Of a stretch of DNA of 57,887 bases, positions 16,803-25,465 are shown in pieces (position 1 is the first letter of the stretch; the number at the start of each line of letters is the position of its first letter). The notes under the pieces are model-generated. The model did no database searches. It was not told the origin of the DNA and worked only from the letters and a program-made list of their open reading frames with translations. This DNA comes from Candidatus Saccharimonadota bacterium. Lineage in GTDB: Bacteria; Patescibacteriota; Saccharimonadia; Saccharimonadales; Saccharimonadaceae. The stretch lies in assembly GCA_017447485.1 (NCBI GenBank), contig JAFSNI010000009.1:1-57887 (forward strand). The letters run 5' to 3'. The position numbers were made by a program, and so were the translations under genes.

Positions 16803-17036
16803 ATGTCAAAAATCGTAAAGAGACAGAAAACCATTCACTACAAGAACAAGAAATTCATCGGAATCCTGAGAAATAGTGTCTTGACCGTCAAGACCACTCA
16901 AACTGCCCAGGGGCAAATGCTTCTGGCTGGCGTCTATGACGTCGCCAAAGCCACTTGGAGCGATGGCAATCGCAAAGCTCCGCTCCCCAGAGCTGTTCGC
17001 GATGAATTCGAGAAAGCCTTCGGGCTCACTCGTTGA
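16803..17036 (+). CDS. Small basic protein of unknown function
   Basis: The 77-residue protein is basic at the N-terminus (KRQKTIHYKNKKF) and then shows a beta-like stretch followed by an amphipathic end. There is no signal or membrane segment, so it should be cytoplasmic. I do not recognise it. Several facts argue that it is real and well expressed: a near-consensus promoter, a structured 90-base leader, the strong ribosome binding site AAGGAGG 8 bases before the ATG, and a strong terminator 19 bases after the TGA stop. It is a single-gene unit between hrcA and the adenylate-kinase-like gene. Confidence 0.75.
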   Translation: MSKIVKRQKTIHYKNKKFIGILRNSVLTVKTTQTAQGQMLLAGVYDVAKATWSDGNRKAPLPRAVRDEFEKAFGLTR

Positions 17037-17054
17037 CATATACCTCCCTCTCGC

Positions 17055-17090
17055 AGGCCCTGGGACTTTACCCCCTCCCAGGGCTTTTTT
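17055..17090 (+). terminator. Terminator of the 77-residue protein gene
   Basis: Nine-base-pair stem GCCCTGGGA / TCCCAGGGC with an 11-base loop and a run of six T. The last bases run into the promoter of the next gene. Confidence 0.9.
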
Positions 17091-17106
17091 ATGCTATAAT
17101 GATTCC

Positions 17107-17736
17107 ATGGAAGCGAAAATCTCAACCATCAAAAACTGGCTCGGCACCGGTTCAATCAACATCTTCGGACTCCCTATGTCCGGCAAAGACACTCAAGGCC
17201 TTCGCCTCGCCGAAGCTCTTGGCGCCGAATTTCTTTCCTCCGGCATCATCATCCGCGCCAAAGAAACCGAAGTCCACAAAGGCTATTCCGACCACGGTGC
17301 CCTCATCCCCACCGACGTTTTTTATGAATGGGTCTTACCTTATTTCGCAAAGCCAGAACTCGCAAGTTCCCCGCTTATCCTCTCTTCTATCGGCCGCTGG
17401 TTCGGCGAAGAAGACGCCGTCATGAATTCTGCTAAAACCGCCAACCATGAAATTAAAGCCGTCATCCTTCTCAATATTTCCGAAGCCGATGTCGAATCCC
17501 GTTTTGAAGCCGCCAAGACTCTCGGCGACCGTGGCGACCGCAAGGACGATAAAGATCTTGAGACTTTCCGCACCCGCTTACTCGAATTCCGCACCAAGAC
17601 CATCCCCGTTTTACAGCACTATAAATCCCTCGGTCTTCTCGTCAACGTCAATGGCGACCAACCTCGCAACGCTGTCTATGCCGAAATTATCGACCGGCTT
17701 TACCAAAAAGCTACTTCCGCCCCAGTAGCCGCTTAA
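17107..17736 (+). CDS. Adenylate-kinase-like nucleoside monophosphate kinase
   Basis: The 209-residue protein has a P-loop of the adenylate kinase type at residues 19-28 (FGLPMSGKDTQ; the usual second Gly-Lys-Gly is Gly-Lys-Asp), a segment LSSIGRW near residue 97 in the position of the nucleotide-binding core, and a region EARFE-like with RGDRKDDKD near residue 140 that could correspond to the lid arginines. It probably transfers phosphate between ATP and a nucleoside monophosphate. A longer frame from 16936 runs through the previous gene and its terminator; the true ATG at 17107 is six bases after TATAAT (17095-17100), the leaderless pattern. Its 3' end overlaps the convergent surface-protein gene by 26 bases. 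Confidence 0.8.
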   Translation: MEAKISTIKNWLGTGSINIFGLPMSGKDTQGLRLAEALGAEFLSSGIIIRAKETEVHKGYSDHGALIPTDVFYEWVLPYFAKPELASSPLILSSIGRWFGEEDAVMNSAKTANHEIKAVILLNISEADVESRFEAAKTLGDRGDRKDDKDLETFRTRLLEFRTKTIPVLQHYKSLGLLVNVNGDQPRNAVYAEIIDRLYQKATSAPVAA

Positions 17737-19135
17737 AGAACCGCCCTACCTCCTTTCTGTATTCATATATTACATACACCAGGCCTAGCCCCACTACTCC
17801 TAGTACTGCATAAATCGCTACAAAAGCCGATTTTTCTTCTTGCTGCGCCGTCGCCTGCTCGTTCAAGTCATATTCTGCCCCATCATTCTCCACCACCTTC
17901 CGGCACCGTCCCGTCGGCGCATATAAATAATATCCCTCCTGGCAAACCTTTTCCGTCTCCGTCTCAATCTTTTTGCACCGCCCCGTCAACGGATTCAAAT
18001 ATTGCCCTTCCGCACAAGTCTTTTCCACTATCTCCGTCACCTTCACACAATTTCCCGTCTCCTCGTTGATCACCTTCCCCTCTTCGCAAGTCTTATATTC
18101 TTGATAAACATTCGCCTCTCCTGGCGTCACCGCATAGGTCGTCTGCCAAATTTCCTCCCCCTCCTCATCATACCCAAACCATGCATATGCCATCCCTTTC
18201 TTTTGCCCGTTCGGATAGTTCAACTCGTCCACCACCGCCTCATCCGCATCAACAATCTCTAACGTGTTAAAGTTCGTTGGATTTTTCGTCAACCTAAAAT
18301 CCTCCGCCATCACTACAAAATACTCTTCCGGCTTTACAATTCCAGTTAGCGGATAAAATTTATTTTTATATTTCAAGTGGCAACCGTCCAAAAGCACTTG
18401 TTCCGCCCCTGCGTTATAAAGCTCCACAAATTGTTCCGTTTGCGTCTCCGCATAATAGCTCAAAATCTCCGAAAATTGCAAACCCCGACACTGACTCTCA
18501 ACCTCTCCATACCCCTCATCGGGTTTTTCTTCATGTTTTTCAACATATTCTTCGATGTAATTTTCCGCTTCATAAACCGGCTCATATTCTTCCAAACGTT
18601 CAAACTCACCCATCTCCACATTTCGTACCAAAGTTGTCGGCGTATTCTTCGAAAATGTCGACAAACATCCATCTTTCCCAGTCCAACAAACCGTGTCCAA
18701 AACCTCTTCGCCTCGCCAAAGCTCCAACTTTGCATTCATTGCTAAAGTTTTCTTGTAAGTCAGATTGGCTAGCTCACTCCCCGGCGAGCTAGCCAAACGA
18801 AGGAGAATTACCTCACCAGCCAGATAACTGTTCTCGGGAAATTCAACTATCACCGTCTCATTCCCGCTTGTATTAGTATAGCGCACAGTTACGCTGGCGA
18901 GCGAAATCATGTCATCGGAGTCCCCACCGCGGGCAATCTCAAACATCTCTCCGACATTATTTATTCCATCTATCACATATCCAGGATTCACCGATTTAAA
19001 ATATAGCTCCGGCAAAGCTTGGCTTTCTTCTGCCAAAAATTCTTCTGCTAGCACTCTGCTAGTGCCAGCAAACTTTACAAAACCGCTCACCACCATCGCG
19101 AAAATTATTATAAAAAATTTCAAATATTTTTTCAT
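17711..19135 (-). CDS. Surface protein with two lamin-tail domains and a membrane anchor
   Basis: The 474-residue protein has a signal sequence (MKKYLKFF start, residues 1-30), a first lamin-tail (LTD) beta domain at about 35-155, a Glu-rich spacer, a second LTD domain at about 205-345 (FSEILSYYAETQTEQFVELYNAG at its start), and three tandem Cys repeats of about 24 residues each of the form C-x-EG-x(8)-TG-x-C-K. One membrane segment near residues 435-455 and a basic tail end the protein. The anchor is C-terminal, so the bulk faces outwards. The start is set at 19135 because TTGCAT-17-TAGTGT lies just upstream and the next Met is at the expected signal-peptide start. Function is unknown; adhesion or nucleic-acid contact are guesses from the LTD fold. 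Confidence 0.75.
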   Translation of the reverse strand: MKKYLKFFIIIFAMVVSGFVKFAGTSRVLAEEFLAEESQALPELYFKSVNPGYVIDGINNVGEMFEIARGGDSDDMISLASVTVRYTNTSGNETVIVEFPENSYLAGEVILLRLASSPGSELANLTYKKTLAMNAKLELWRGEEVLDTVCWTGKDGCLSTFSKNTPTTLVRNVEMGEFERLEEYEPVYEAENYIEEYVEKHEEKPDEGYGEVESQCRGLQFSEILSYYAETQTEQFVELYNAGAEQVLLDGCHLKYKNKFYPLTGIVKPEEYFVVMAEDFRLTKNPTNFNTLEIVDADEAVVDELNYPNGQKKGMAYAWFGYDEEGEEIWQTTYAVTPGEANVYQEYKTCEEGKVINEETGNCVKVTEIVEKTCAEGQYLNPLTGRCKKIETETEKVCQEGYYLYAPTGRCRKVVENDGAEYDLNEQATAQQEEKSAFVAIYAVLGVVGLGLVYVIYEYRKEVGRFFKRLLGRK

Positions 19136-19206
19136 GTCCCCGACACTAGCAAAAGTCTTTAGAAAATGCAACCCCCCACTTCAAAAAATCGTGTTATAAT
19201 TAAAAC

Positions 19207-19911
19207 ATGAGCATCATCATCTCTGTAATTATTTTAATTCTGTCTATGCTTATTTCTTTTTTTATGCAGCTCACGCCTGGCACTTTTGCGCTTTTTTATC
19301 ATTACGCTCTTGGTAAAACTACCGCCAAAAAGGCCGACGATCGCAGTCTCAGCTTTATTCTCGGTGTCGAAATTTTCACCGTCGTCATTTGGCTACTAAT
19401 TTACTCGCTTGTCCTTCTATTTTTCTATCATTTTCCTCACTCTACTAACATCTTCTTCTGTGTCGCGTCCGCCATTTTTCTCATCGAAGCCTTACTCGCC
19501 TTTTTCTTCTATTATCGCAAAGGCAAATCCACCGCGCTTTTCATCCCTCGGCGCGTCGCGAGCAGCATCCTTTCTCACATCAAAAAGCTCAAAAACCGTT
19601 CCGACTGCATCATTCTCGGCGCTTTTATCGGTTTTTTTGAACTCATCTTCACTCTCCCGCTCTACATCATCTCCGCCAGCATTTTCGTCAACTTCAACTT
19701 CTTGCCCCACGTTGCCATTATTATCATATATATAATACTGTCTATTCTTCCTCTCTTTCTCATCCGCAGCGCTTTTCGTTTTGGCCACAACCTCGCCGAC
19801 ATCCAGCGTTTTCGCGCCAAAATCAAACTTCCCGTCCGTTTAGTTTTTCTCATCAGCTTTATTCTACTTTCACTCGCCACTATTTATTTAGGAGTCTTCT
19901 ATCATGGATGA
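19207..19911 (+). CDS. Six-helix membrane protein of a redox operon
   Basis: The 234-residue protein has about six membrane segments (near residues 3-25, 45-72, 80-102, 138-160, 165-187 and 210-232) and no large soluble domain. It looks like a LysE/CcdA/DsbD-type small transporter fold, but no diagnostic motif is visible, so no substrate can be named. It is the first gene of a three-gene operon: its last codons overlap the next gene (ATGGATGA), which is followed after two bases by an FAD oxidoreductase. A role in moving electrons or a small molecule for that enzyme is an inference. The start is six bases after TATAAT (19195-19200). Confidence 0.6.
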   Translation: MSIIISVIILILSMLISFFMQLTPGTFALFYHYALGKTTAKKADDRSLSFILGVEIFTVVIWLLIYSLVLLFFYHFPHSTNIFFCVASAIFLIEALLAFFFYYRKGKSTALFIPRRVASSILSHIKKLKNRSDCIILGAFIGFFELIFTLPLYIISASIFVNFNFLPHVAIIIIYIILSILPLFLIRSAFRFGHNLADIQRFRAKIKLPVRLVFLISFILLSLATIYLGVFYHG

Positions 19912-20143
19912 AAAAACTACAAAATCCTTACGCCAAGAATTAAAACTTCACTCTAGAGCCCTCGGCATCCCAGAAGGTTCCGCCAAAATTTTCATCGATG
20001 AAACCATTAAGTCCGTCGACCAGTCCTTAAACGGCAAAGCCATTATCACTTCCACCGATTTCACCCGCCTCGTTATTAAAACCCTCAAAAAATACAATAA
20101 AGATTTTGCTTATGTTTATCAAAATCGTGATACAATAATATAA
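19904..20143 (+). CDS. Small protein of unknown function
   Basis: The 79-residue protein has no signal or membrane segment and is mostly helical. The C-terminal half (ITSTDFTRLVIKTLKKYN near residue 47, then FAYVYQNRDTII) faintly resembles an ATP-cone, but I would not assign that fold from sequence alone. It is translationally coupled to the membrane protein upstream (8-base overlap) and ends two bases before the FAD oxidoreductase, so it very probably works with both. It may regulate or bridge them. The frame is tightly packed between two clear genes and has normal codon use, so it is likely real. Confidence 0.7.
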   Translation: MDEKTTKSLRQELKLHSRALGIPEGSAKIFIDETIKSVDQSLNGKAIITSTDFTRLVIKTLKKYNKDFAYVYQNRDTII

Positions 20144-20145
20144 AG

Positions 20146-21504
20146 ATGGGTAAAAAGTTTGATTTCGACTACACTATTATCGGCAGTGGCCCGGCTGGCA
20201 CTACCGCTGCTTTAATTCTTGCCAAAAACAAGAAAAAGAAAGTTGCTATTGTCGAAGGCAAAAATTATGGTGGCAACAATTTGAACACACGCGACATCCC
20301 TTATGCCGTCAGCCTTAACTTTGCGCACAATTTTTATAATCTTAAAGATTCGCCAGAACTTGTTGGCCAAGAACTCCATTATAATTTTCCCTCCATCGCC
20401 TCGCATCAAGACAAAGTTATTAGCTCTTTTGGCAACAAAAAACTTTATGAAGCTGCTAGCATTACCTGCTTAGATGGATTTGCCAATTTCCTCGATGCCA
20501 ACACTATTGCCATCGGCAATAAAAAAATCTCTTCCGACTTCTTCATCCTGGCCACCGGCGCCGAGTTAAACACTACCCATATCGTCGGTTTAGATACCGT
20601 AGATTACTACACCCCAGACACTATCATTAAAATCCGCCGCTTGCCAAAGTTCATTCTCGTCGTTGGCGGTGGCTCTACCGGTTGCGAAATCGCCGAATAC
20701 TTTGCTAAACTCGGCACTAAAGTCATTCTCATGGAAAGCGAAAGCCGCATCTTGCCAAAGGAAGACATCGAAACCAGCGATTCCCTCCGGGATTATTTTG
20801 AACGCGAACTCGGCATTATGATCATGGAAAATTGCAAAGTGGTTGAAATCACTAATGATAATAATTCCAAACGTGTCGTCTTCGCCACTGACGGTCACGA
20901 AAAAATGGTCCATATTGATTGCGTTGTCCTCGCCACCGGTTCCCGACCTTGCACAAATTACGGTCTTGAAAACGCTGGCGTTAAGTTTAACAAATCCGGC
21001 ATCATCGTTGATAAATATTTCCAAACCTCTGCCCGCAACATTTTTGCCATTGGCGATTGCACCAGCAACAACTCTTCAACCGAACGCGCCGAATATGAAG
21101 CTTCTGTCCTTGCTGACAACCTTACCCATAAAGCCAAAACTCCTATTATCCATAGCGGCTTTGCCCGTATCACTGCCACCGAGCCAGAAATCGCCGTAGT
21201 TGGTAAAACTGAAGCTACTTTGCTCAAAAATAAAACTAAATATCGTAAAGCCATTGTTTATCTAAAGGATCTTCCAGCTAGCAAAATCTATCATCAAAAT
21301 TACGGTTTTGTCAAAATCATCACTAACGCTAGTGGCAACATCGTCGGCGCTGCCATCATGGCTCCGCACGCCTCAGCCATGATTGCTGAACTAGCCGTCG
21401 CCGTGCGTCATCGTCTCACTGCCCTTGAAATCGCTAGCACCCCACACGTTGCCAATAGTTTTAGCTATGCTATTAAATTAGCCGCCAAACAACTCGCCAA
21501 ATAA
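20146..21504 (+). CDS. FAD/NAD-dependent oxidoreductase lacking the redox disulfide
   Basis: The 452-residue protein is a pyridine nucleotide-disulfide oxidoreductase by fold. An FAD-binding GSGPAG sits at residues 13-18, an NAD(P)H-binding GGGSTG near residue 174, a second FAD motif IFAIGD near residue 302, and the dimerisation domain from about residue 335. The active-site pair CxxxxC expected in the GGTCVNVGCVPSK position is absent: here the sequence reads YGGNNLNTRDIP. So it cannot work as a lipoamide, mercuric or glutathione reductase of the usual kind; an oxidase, diaphorase or coenzyme-specific role is possible. It is last in an operon with a membrane protein and a small helical protein and ends shortly before the strong hairpin at 21521. 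Confidence 0.8.
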   Translation: MGKKFDFDYTIIGSGPAGTTAALILAKNKKKKVAIVEGKNYGGNNLNTRDIPYAVSLNFAHNFYNLKDSPELVGQELHYNFPSIASHQDKVISSFGNKKLYEAASITCLDGFANFLDANTIAIGNKKISSDFFILATGAELNTTHIVGLDTVDYYTPDTIIKIRRLPKFILVVGGGSTGCEIAEYFAKLGTKVILMESESRILPKEDIETSDSLRDYFERELGIMIMENCKVVEITNDNNSKRVVFATDGHEKMVHIDCVVLATGSRPCTNYGLENAGVKFNKSGIIVDKYFQTSARNIFAIGDCTSNNSSTERAEYEASVLADNLTHKAKTPIIHSGFARITATEPEIAVVGKTEATLLKNKTKYRKAIVYLKDLPASKIYHQNYGFVKIITNASGNIVGAAIMAPHASAMIAELAVAVRHRLTALEIASTPHVANSFSYAIKLAAKQLAK

Positions 21505-21520
21505 AAATAAAAGCCCTTAA

Positions 21521-21566
21521 ACCAAAATCAGTCTAGATTAGGGGGGTAATCTAGACTGATTTTGGT
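21521..21566. terminator. Perfect 20-base-pair hairpin at the tRNA-fMet 3' end
   Basis: The two 20-base arms are exact inverse complements around GGGGGG (loop of six). The right arm includes the discriminator base and CCA of tRNA-fMet. It probably ends transcription from both sides, but there is no long T run directly after the stem on either strand, so its role is less certain than that of the other terminators. Confidence 0.6.
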
Positions 21567-21639
21567 GGCGGGGGTTCGATTTGAACGAACGACCTTTTGG
21601 TTATGAGCCAAACGAGCTACCAGGCTGCTCTACCCCGCG
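21563..21639 (-). tRNA. Initiator tRNA-fMet (CAU)
   Basis: The anticodon loop CTCATAA gives CAU. Initiator hallmarks are present: an unpaired C1-C72 at the end of the acceptor (CGCGGGG / CCCCGCC) and the A11-U24 pair in the D stem. CCA is encoded. The usual three consecutive G-C pairs in the anticodon stem are reduced to U-A, G-C, G-C (TTTGG/CCAAA). Confidence 0.9.
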
Positions 21640-21688
21640 ACGGGTTATAACCTCCCCATTATACACCCGTCGCTCTGCTTTGTCAACT

Positions 21689-24487
21689 TTAGTAATCGTA
21701 GTCCATCGAATCGGTGCAAGTCTTCTTTTCGAACAACCGTCCGTCTTTATACGCAAAGACATTCCAATACTTACAAGAAGTACTTGGCAAACTGCTTGAA
21801 TAGAATTTCTTCTCCCCAATATATGGACCTGAAACCGTAATAGTTATATCAGTACCTATTGTGCCAAAGCTGCTCCAGTTCTTCATTGAATAATAATAGT
21901 TTTTGCCACCTAGCGTATTAATCGTAAACTTTTCGTAATATCTCCCGTTAATACTACCGCGCCCATCACCAGCACCAGTAATCAAAGAATAGGTCACGCC
22001 ATTATATGTCACTGGTATATTCGTAGTTCCCCAGTTCGCATCTTTATAAACACTACTTCCAGGTTGCGAAAGTTTCATGTATGAGTCGTAATCGTAATTA
22101 TTTGTCCACTCCGCCAAAATCGTAATTTCCTCATTTTGCATCGTCCAAACCGCATACAGAATCATATCGCCCGTCACTTCAACTTCCCCACCTGGCGCAT
22201 ACATCGCCGTTGTCGCTGAAGACGAAGTCGACCAGCCCAAGAACCGATACCCAGACCGCGACGGCTCCGCTGTCGTAATATAGCATTTAGAAATCAACGA
22301 AATATAACAAGCCTGATCATACGGCTCCCAGCTCCCACCGTTTGCGTCATATTCAATCTTGTTTGGTCTCCCCGTCCAAGTTGGCCGGATGTCTTGAGTA
22401 TTTTTCAACTTCTCAATTACTGTGTCGCCCATCGACAGCGTATATCCAGAAACTTCATTTGCAATCACCTCAACTTTTGTATCCACCGCCACCAACTGAT
22501 AAAAGTCAGTCACGTTGCTAGCTTCTATCGCATTGTCTAAATAAACACTAAACGTAAACCCCTCTCGCCCGCTTGGATAGTTTACACCATGCACCGTCGG
22601 GTTCACATCCACTGTATAAACACAAGTTCCTTGCCAGGTTGGCGTCAATGTTAAATTACTCGTCACCGTCTTTTCCACCGTGCTGCTATAACACCCGCTT
22701 CTATTTTTCGGCACTATCTTCACCACCGTCCCATACGGCACCGCTTCGTTATAATAATCCAACACGTTCTCTCGCGTCAAAGTCCCATTCAAATAGACAT
22801 TAAACGTAAAGCCTCGCATGCCGTTTGCATAAGTTACTCCACTCACCACTGGGTTAACGTCAACAGTATAGCTTCTCACTGTCCAAGTTGGGCGCACTGT
22901 CGTGTCTTCAGCCAATACAAACTCATATGCCCCATCCGGCGATGTATAACCGTCCACACTATTCGGCACTATCCGCACCTCTGAACCACTATCTACATTC
23001 TTGGAATATGTATTAACATTCCCCGCCACTAACCTTCCATCCACATAAACGTTAAACGTAAAGCCAGCTTTCCCGGTACGATATTCTGTCCCGCTTATTA
23101 TCGGATAAACCGTCAACTTATTTTGATAATTCACCGCACCGGCCGGCACATTATCTACCCAGTTTTGTTGCTCCGTCGTCACTGTCATATTCTTTGAAAG
23201 TGGCGCCGTGTAGCCGCTGTTTCCGCCTAATACCTGTATCGCATACATCGGATATGCAAAAGTCGAATCCGTCGCTTCAAGCCGCATCTCCACCCGCCGG
23301 TACAAATCATTCGCTCGCCCCGTCGAGTCAATCACCACCTGCACCCCATCCGTCATCGCAACATTCGAAGTCGTTGATGAACCGTCTGTATTTGTTTGGC
23401 TAGAGCACGGATTCCCATCCGCACAGAAAAACTCTAGCGAAAAATCCGTATCTGGTTGTTCATACGGCAACCCAACCACAAACATAAAAGTCTCATCACT
23501 CCGATCACCCCCAATCGGCTTCGGCAGCTTCATTTCTACCGAACAAAGAAATTCGTCACTCCCATTTGGGTTACAATAAACCGCATATGGCAAATCCTTC
23601 ATGTGGTCATTCGTACTTGCAATTTGCGCCGCCGTTATCTTATTGACCGAACCGCTTAAAAGGCCAATATAATTATTCGCGCTAGAAGTTGACGCCGCGC
23701 TCCTGCTATCAGTCGGCACAAAATACATCGTTGCCCGGTCCGTTCGCCCATCAGTAGTTTTTCCATTTAACTGTTCCAAAGTAAACGTGTTCGCCGTTTG
23801 AATTAATCCTACCGAAATCGTCGGCGGCGTTGCTACTTTTGTGGACTTCAAAGACTGGAAAGTCACACGATAAGTCGTCGACAAGAAATTCGTAAAATTA
23901 AAAATTCCACCTTCACGGTTAGAATACCAACTAATTTTCACTGTCTCAATATCTGAAGCCCTCACCCCACTACTAAGATTTACTTTCACAATTTGATATA
24001 AATTCGACGAAGACAGACTCGCTCGGTAATCATTCAAACTTGTTTGAATCATCACGCAAGTATAAGCCTCATTGATATTATTCGAAGACCCGCCATCCGT
24101 AGTTGTAGTTTCTTGTATCAAAACCTCGCCGCTATCAGTCTTATCAAGCCGCCCTAACATATGCCCCACCATGTCACAATTTGGATGTTTCATATAATAA
24201 ACAATGTCTTGGCAAGTCACGCTAGTCCCACCAGTTAAGGCATCTGGATAACTTGGCTGTTTTTCAAGACACGCCCGATAGTTCGCATACGCCAGTTTTG
24301 CGTCTTCCACACCCGCCAGTGCTGCATCATAAGCCGATTGTGACAAATCATCATTGCTTGTCCTTGAAATTTCTGAAATAATCACAATCGCAAAACTCGA
24401 TGCCACCACCACCAAAATCAAAGTCGCAAACGCCACAATGTAAAACGATGCTGCCCCTTTTTTAAATTTTTCTTTCAGTTTTTTCAT
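21689..24487 (-). CDS. PilX-like minor pilin/adhesin with InlB-type repeat
   Basis: The 932-residue protein starts with a basic tail and a long hydrophobic helix (residues about 13-38, ASFYIVAFATLILVVVA), then ISRTSNDDLSQSAYDAALAGVEDAK, the arrangement of the PilX N-terminus. Soluble beta domains follow. Residues about 456-706 hold three tandem repeats of about 84 residues, each with GFTFNVY or GFTFSVY and ending in RPTW, TPTW or RPTW. Residues 708-782 match the InlB/Listeria-Bacteroides repeat (IEYDANGGSW, then GYRFLGWS, then YAVWT). A C-terminal Tyr/Gly-rich domain of about 145 residues completes it. It is the third gene of an operon with two pseudopilins, so it is probably a pilus-tip or surface adhesin for attachment to the host bacterium; that role is inferred. 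Confidence 0.75.
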   Translation of the reverse strand: MKKLKEKFKKGAASFYIVAFATLILVVVASSFAIVIISEISRTSNDDLSQSAYDAALAGVEDAKLAYANYRACLEKQPSYPDALTGGTSVTCQDIVYYMKHPNCDMVGHMLGRLDKTDSGEVLIQETTTTDGGSSNNINEAYTCVMIQTSLNDYRASLSSSNLYQIVKVNLSSGVRASDIETVKISWYSNREGGIFNFTNFLSTTYRVTFQSLKSTKVATPPTISVGLIQTANTFTLEQLNGKTTDGRTDRATMYFVPTDSRSAASTSSANNYIGLLSGSVNKITAAQIASTNDHMKDLPYAVYCNPNGSDEFLCSVEMKLPKPIGGDRSDETFMFVVGLPYEQPDTDFSLEFFCADGNPCSSQTNTDGSSTTSNVAMTDGVQVVIDSTGRANDLYRRVEMRLEATDSTFAYPMYAIQVLGGNSGYTAPLSKNMTVTTEQQNWVDNVPAGAVNYQNKLTVYPIISGTEYRTGKAGFTFNVYVDGRLVAGNVNTYSKNVDSGSEVRIVPNSVDGYTSPDGAYEFVLAEDTTVRPTWTVRSYTVDVNPVVSGVTYANGMRGFTFNVYLNGTLTRENVLDYYNEAVPYGTVVKIVPKNRSGCYSSTVEKTVTSNLTLTPTWQGTCVYTVDVNPTVHGVNYPSGREGFTFSVYLDNAIEASNVTDFYQLVAVDTKVEVIANEVSGYTLSMGDTVIEKLKNTQDIRPTWTGRPNKIEYDANGGSWEPYDQACYISLISKCYITTAEPSRSGYRFLGWSTSSSATTAMYAPGGEVEVTGDMILYAVWTMQNEEITILAEWTNNYDYDSYMKLSQPGSSVYKDANWGTTNIPVTYNGVTYSLITGAGDGRGSINGRYYEKFTINTLGGKNYYYSMKNWSSFGTIGTDITITVSGPYIGEKKFYSSSLPSTSCKYWNVFAYKDGRLFEKKTCTDSMDYDY

Positions 24488-24491
24488 ATCA

Positions 24492-25439
24492 TTATTCCCC
24501 GCTCGCTTGTACGGCGAAATTAAATTTATTTATTGCACAATAATCAAAGTTTTCAATTTCATAATCATTCGGCGTCGCACAAGTTTTTCCGTTCGCCATA
24601 ATATCAATCCCACCGCCGACCGTTCCCAAAATAAACGAACCGGAATAAAACAGGCTATTATCTTCCGTGCTGAGAGCCGGCCTCACAATCAAAAGTTCAT
24701 AAAGGGTCAGATTCCCCTCCGTGTTAGATGAAATCAAATATTCTGGCGCTTCCAGTAACATCCCATCGCCAATTTTACTAATATCAAACGTATATGAAAT
24801 TCCACCGTCTGGTATTGCATATTTCCTCGATTCGGTTTCAGTCGAATCATAATTTGGATTAATCGCCGCCACGCAAACCGCTCGCGTAGTATCTCTAACC
24901 TTCAAAAGTTTAAACGGCTCATCATTACCAATCGTTTCTACGCTCCCATCAGCTTTTTTATACGTCAATCTTGCCCAAGAGTCACTCTTCCCGCTGAACT
25001 CTGCATCCGGCGAATCAAAATAACCACTATTCCAAATATAAGAATATGAGCCCGTACAAAACGCGCCATAAATTGGAATATGCGAATAAGTATTATACGT
25101 ACTCGCTCGTTTTTTTACTTTCACTGTTGTGTATTTTGTCACTGACACAAAATTAAATGCCTCATCCGCCTCGCAATTTGCTCGCTCAACCGGATTTTTA
25201 TAAACTATTGCGCAAGTCGAAGTTAACATCTTCCCAGACGAATTCTGAAGCGCCAGCCTAAAATCATCTACCAGCGACATCCCCAAGGTGTTTACTTGGT
25301 TCAAAATCAACCCTCTTTGATAAGCGCCGATCGTATTGCTAATTATCAACGTAATTGCGAGCGCCAAAATCGTCACAAAAACTAGCGAGAGCGATATTTC
25401 AATCAAAGTAAAACCGTCGCGGTAAGACCTAATTCTCAT
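24492..25439 (-). CDS. Type IV pseudopilin
   Basis: The 315-residue protein starts with a prepilin motif: MRIRSYRDGFTLIEISL, with cleavage expected after Gly and a conserved Glu at +5, followed by a hydrophobic helix. A globular beta domain with several Cys follows. The start at 25439 is preferred over a longer frame to 25475 because TGGTATAAT is six bases upstream and the prepilin leader then has its normal length. It overlaps or abuts the pseudopilins on either side and belongs to the same minus-strand pilin cluster. The prepilin peptidase and the assembly ATPase are not adjacent; the ATPase is at 34-35.7 kb. Confidence 0.85.
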   Translation of the reverse strand: MRIRSYRDGFTLIEISLSLVFVTILALAITLIISNTIGAYQRGLILNQVNTLGMSLVDDFRLALQNSSGKMLTSTCAIVYKNPVERANCEADEAFNFVSVTKYTTVKVKKRASTYNTYSHIPIYGAFCTGSYSYIWNSGYFDSPDAEFSGKSDSWARLTYKKADGSVETIGNDEPFKLLKVRDTTRAVCVAAINPNYDSTETESRKYAIPDGGISYTFDISKIGDGMLLEAPEYLISSNTEGNLTLYELLIVRPALSTEDNSLFYSGSFILGTVGGGIDIMANGKTCATPNDYEIENFDYCAINKFNFAVQASGE

Positions 25440-25465
25440 ACTATTATTATACCATAACCGCGTTA

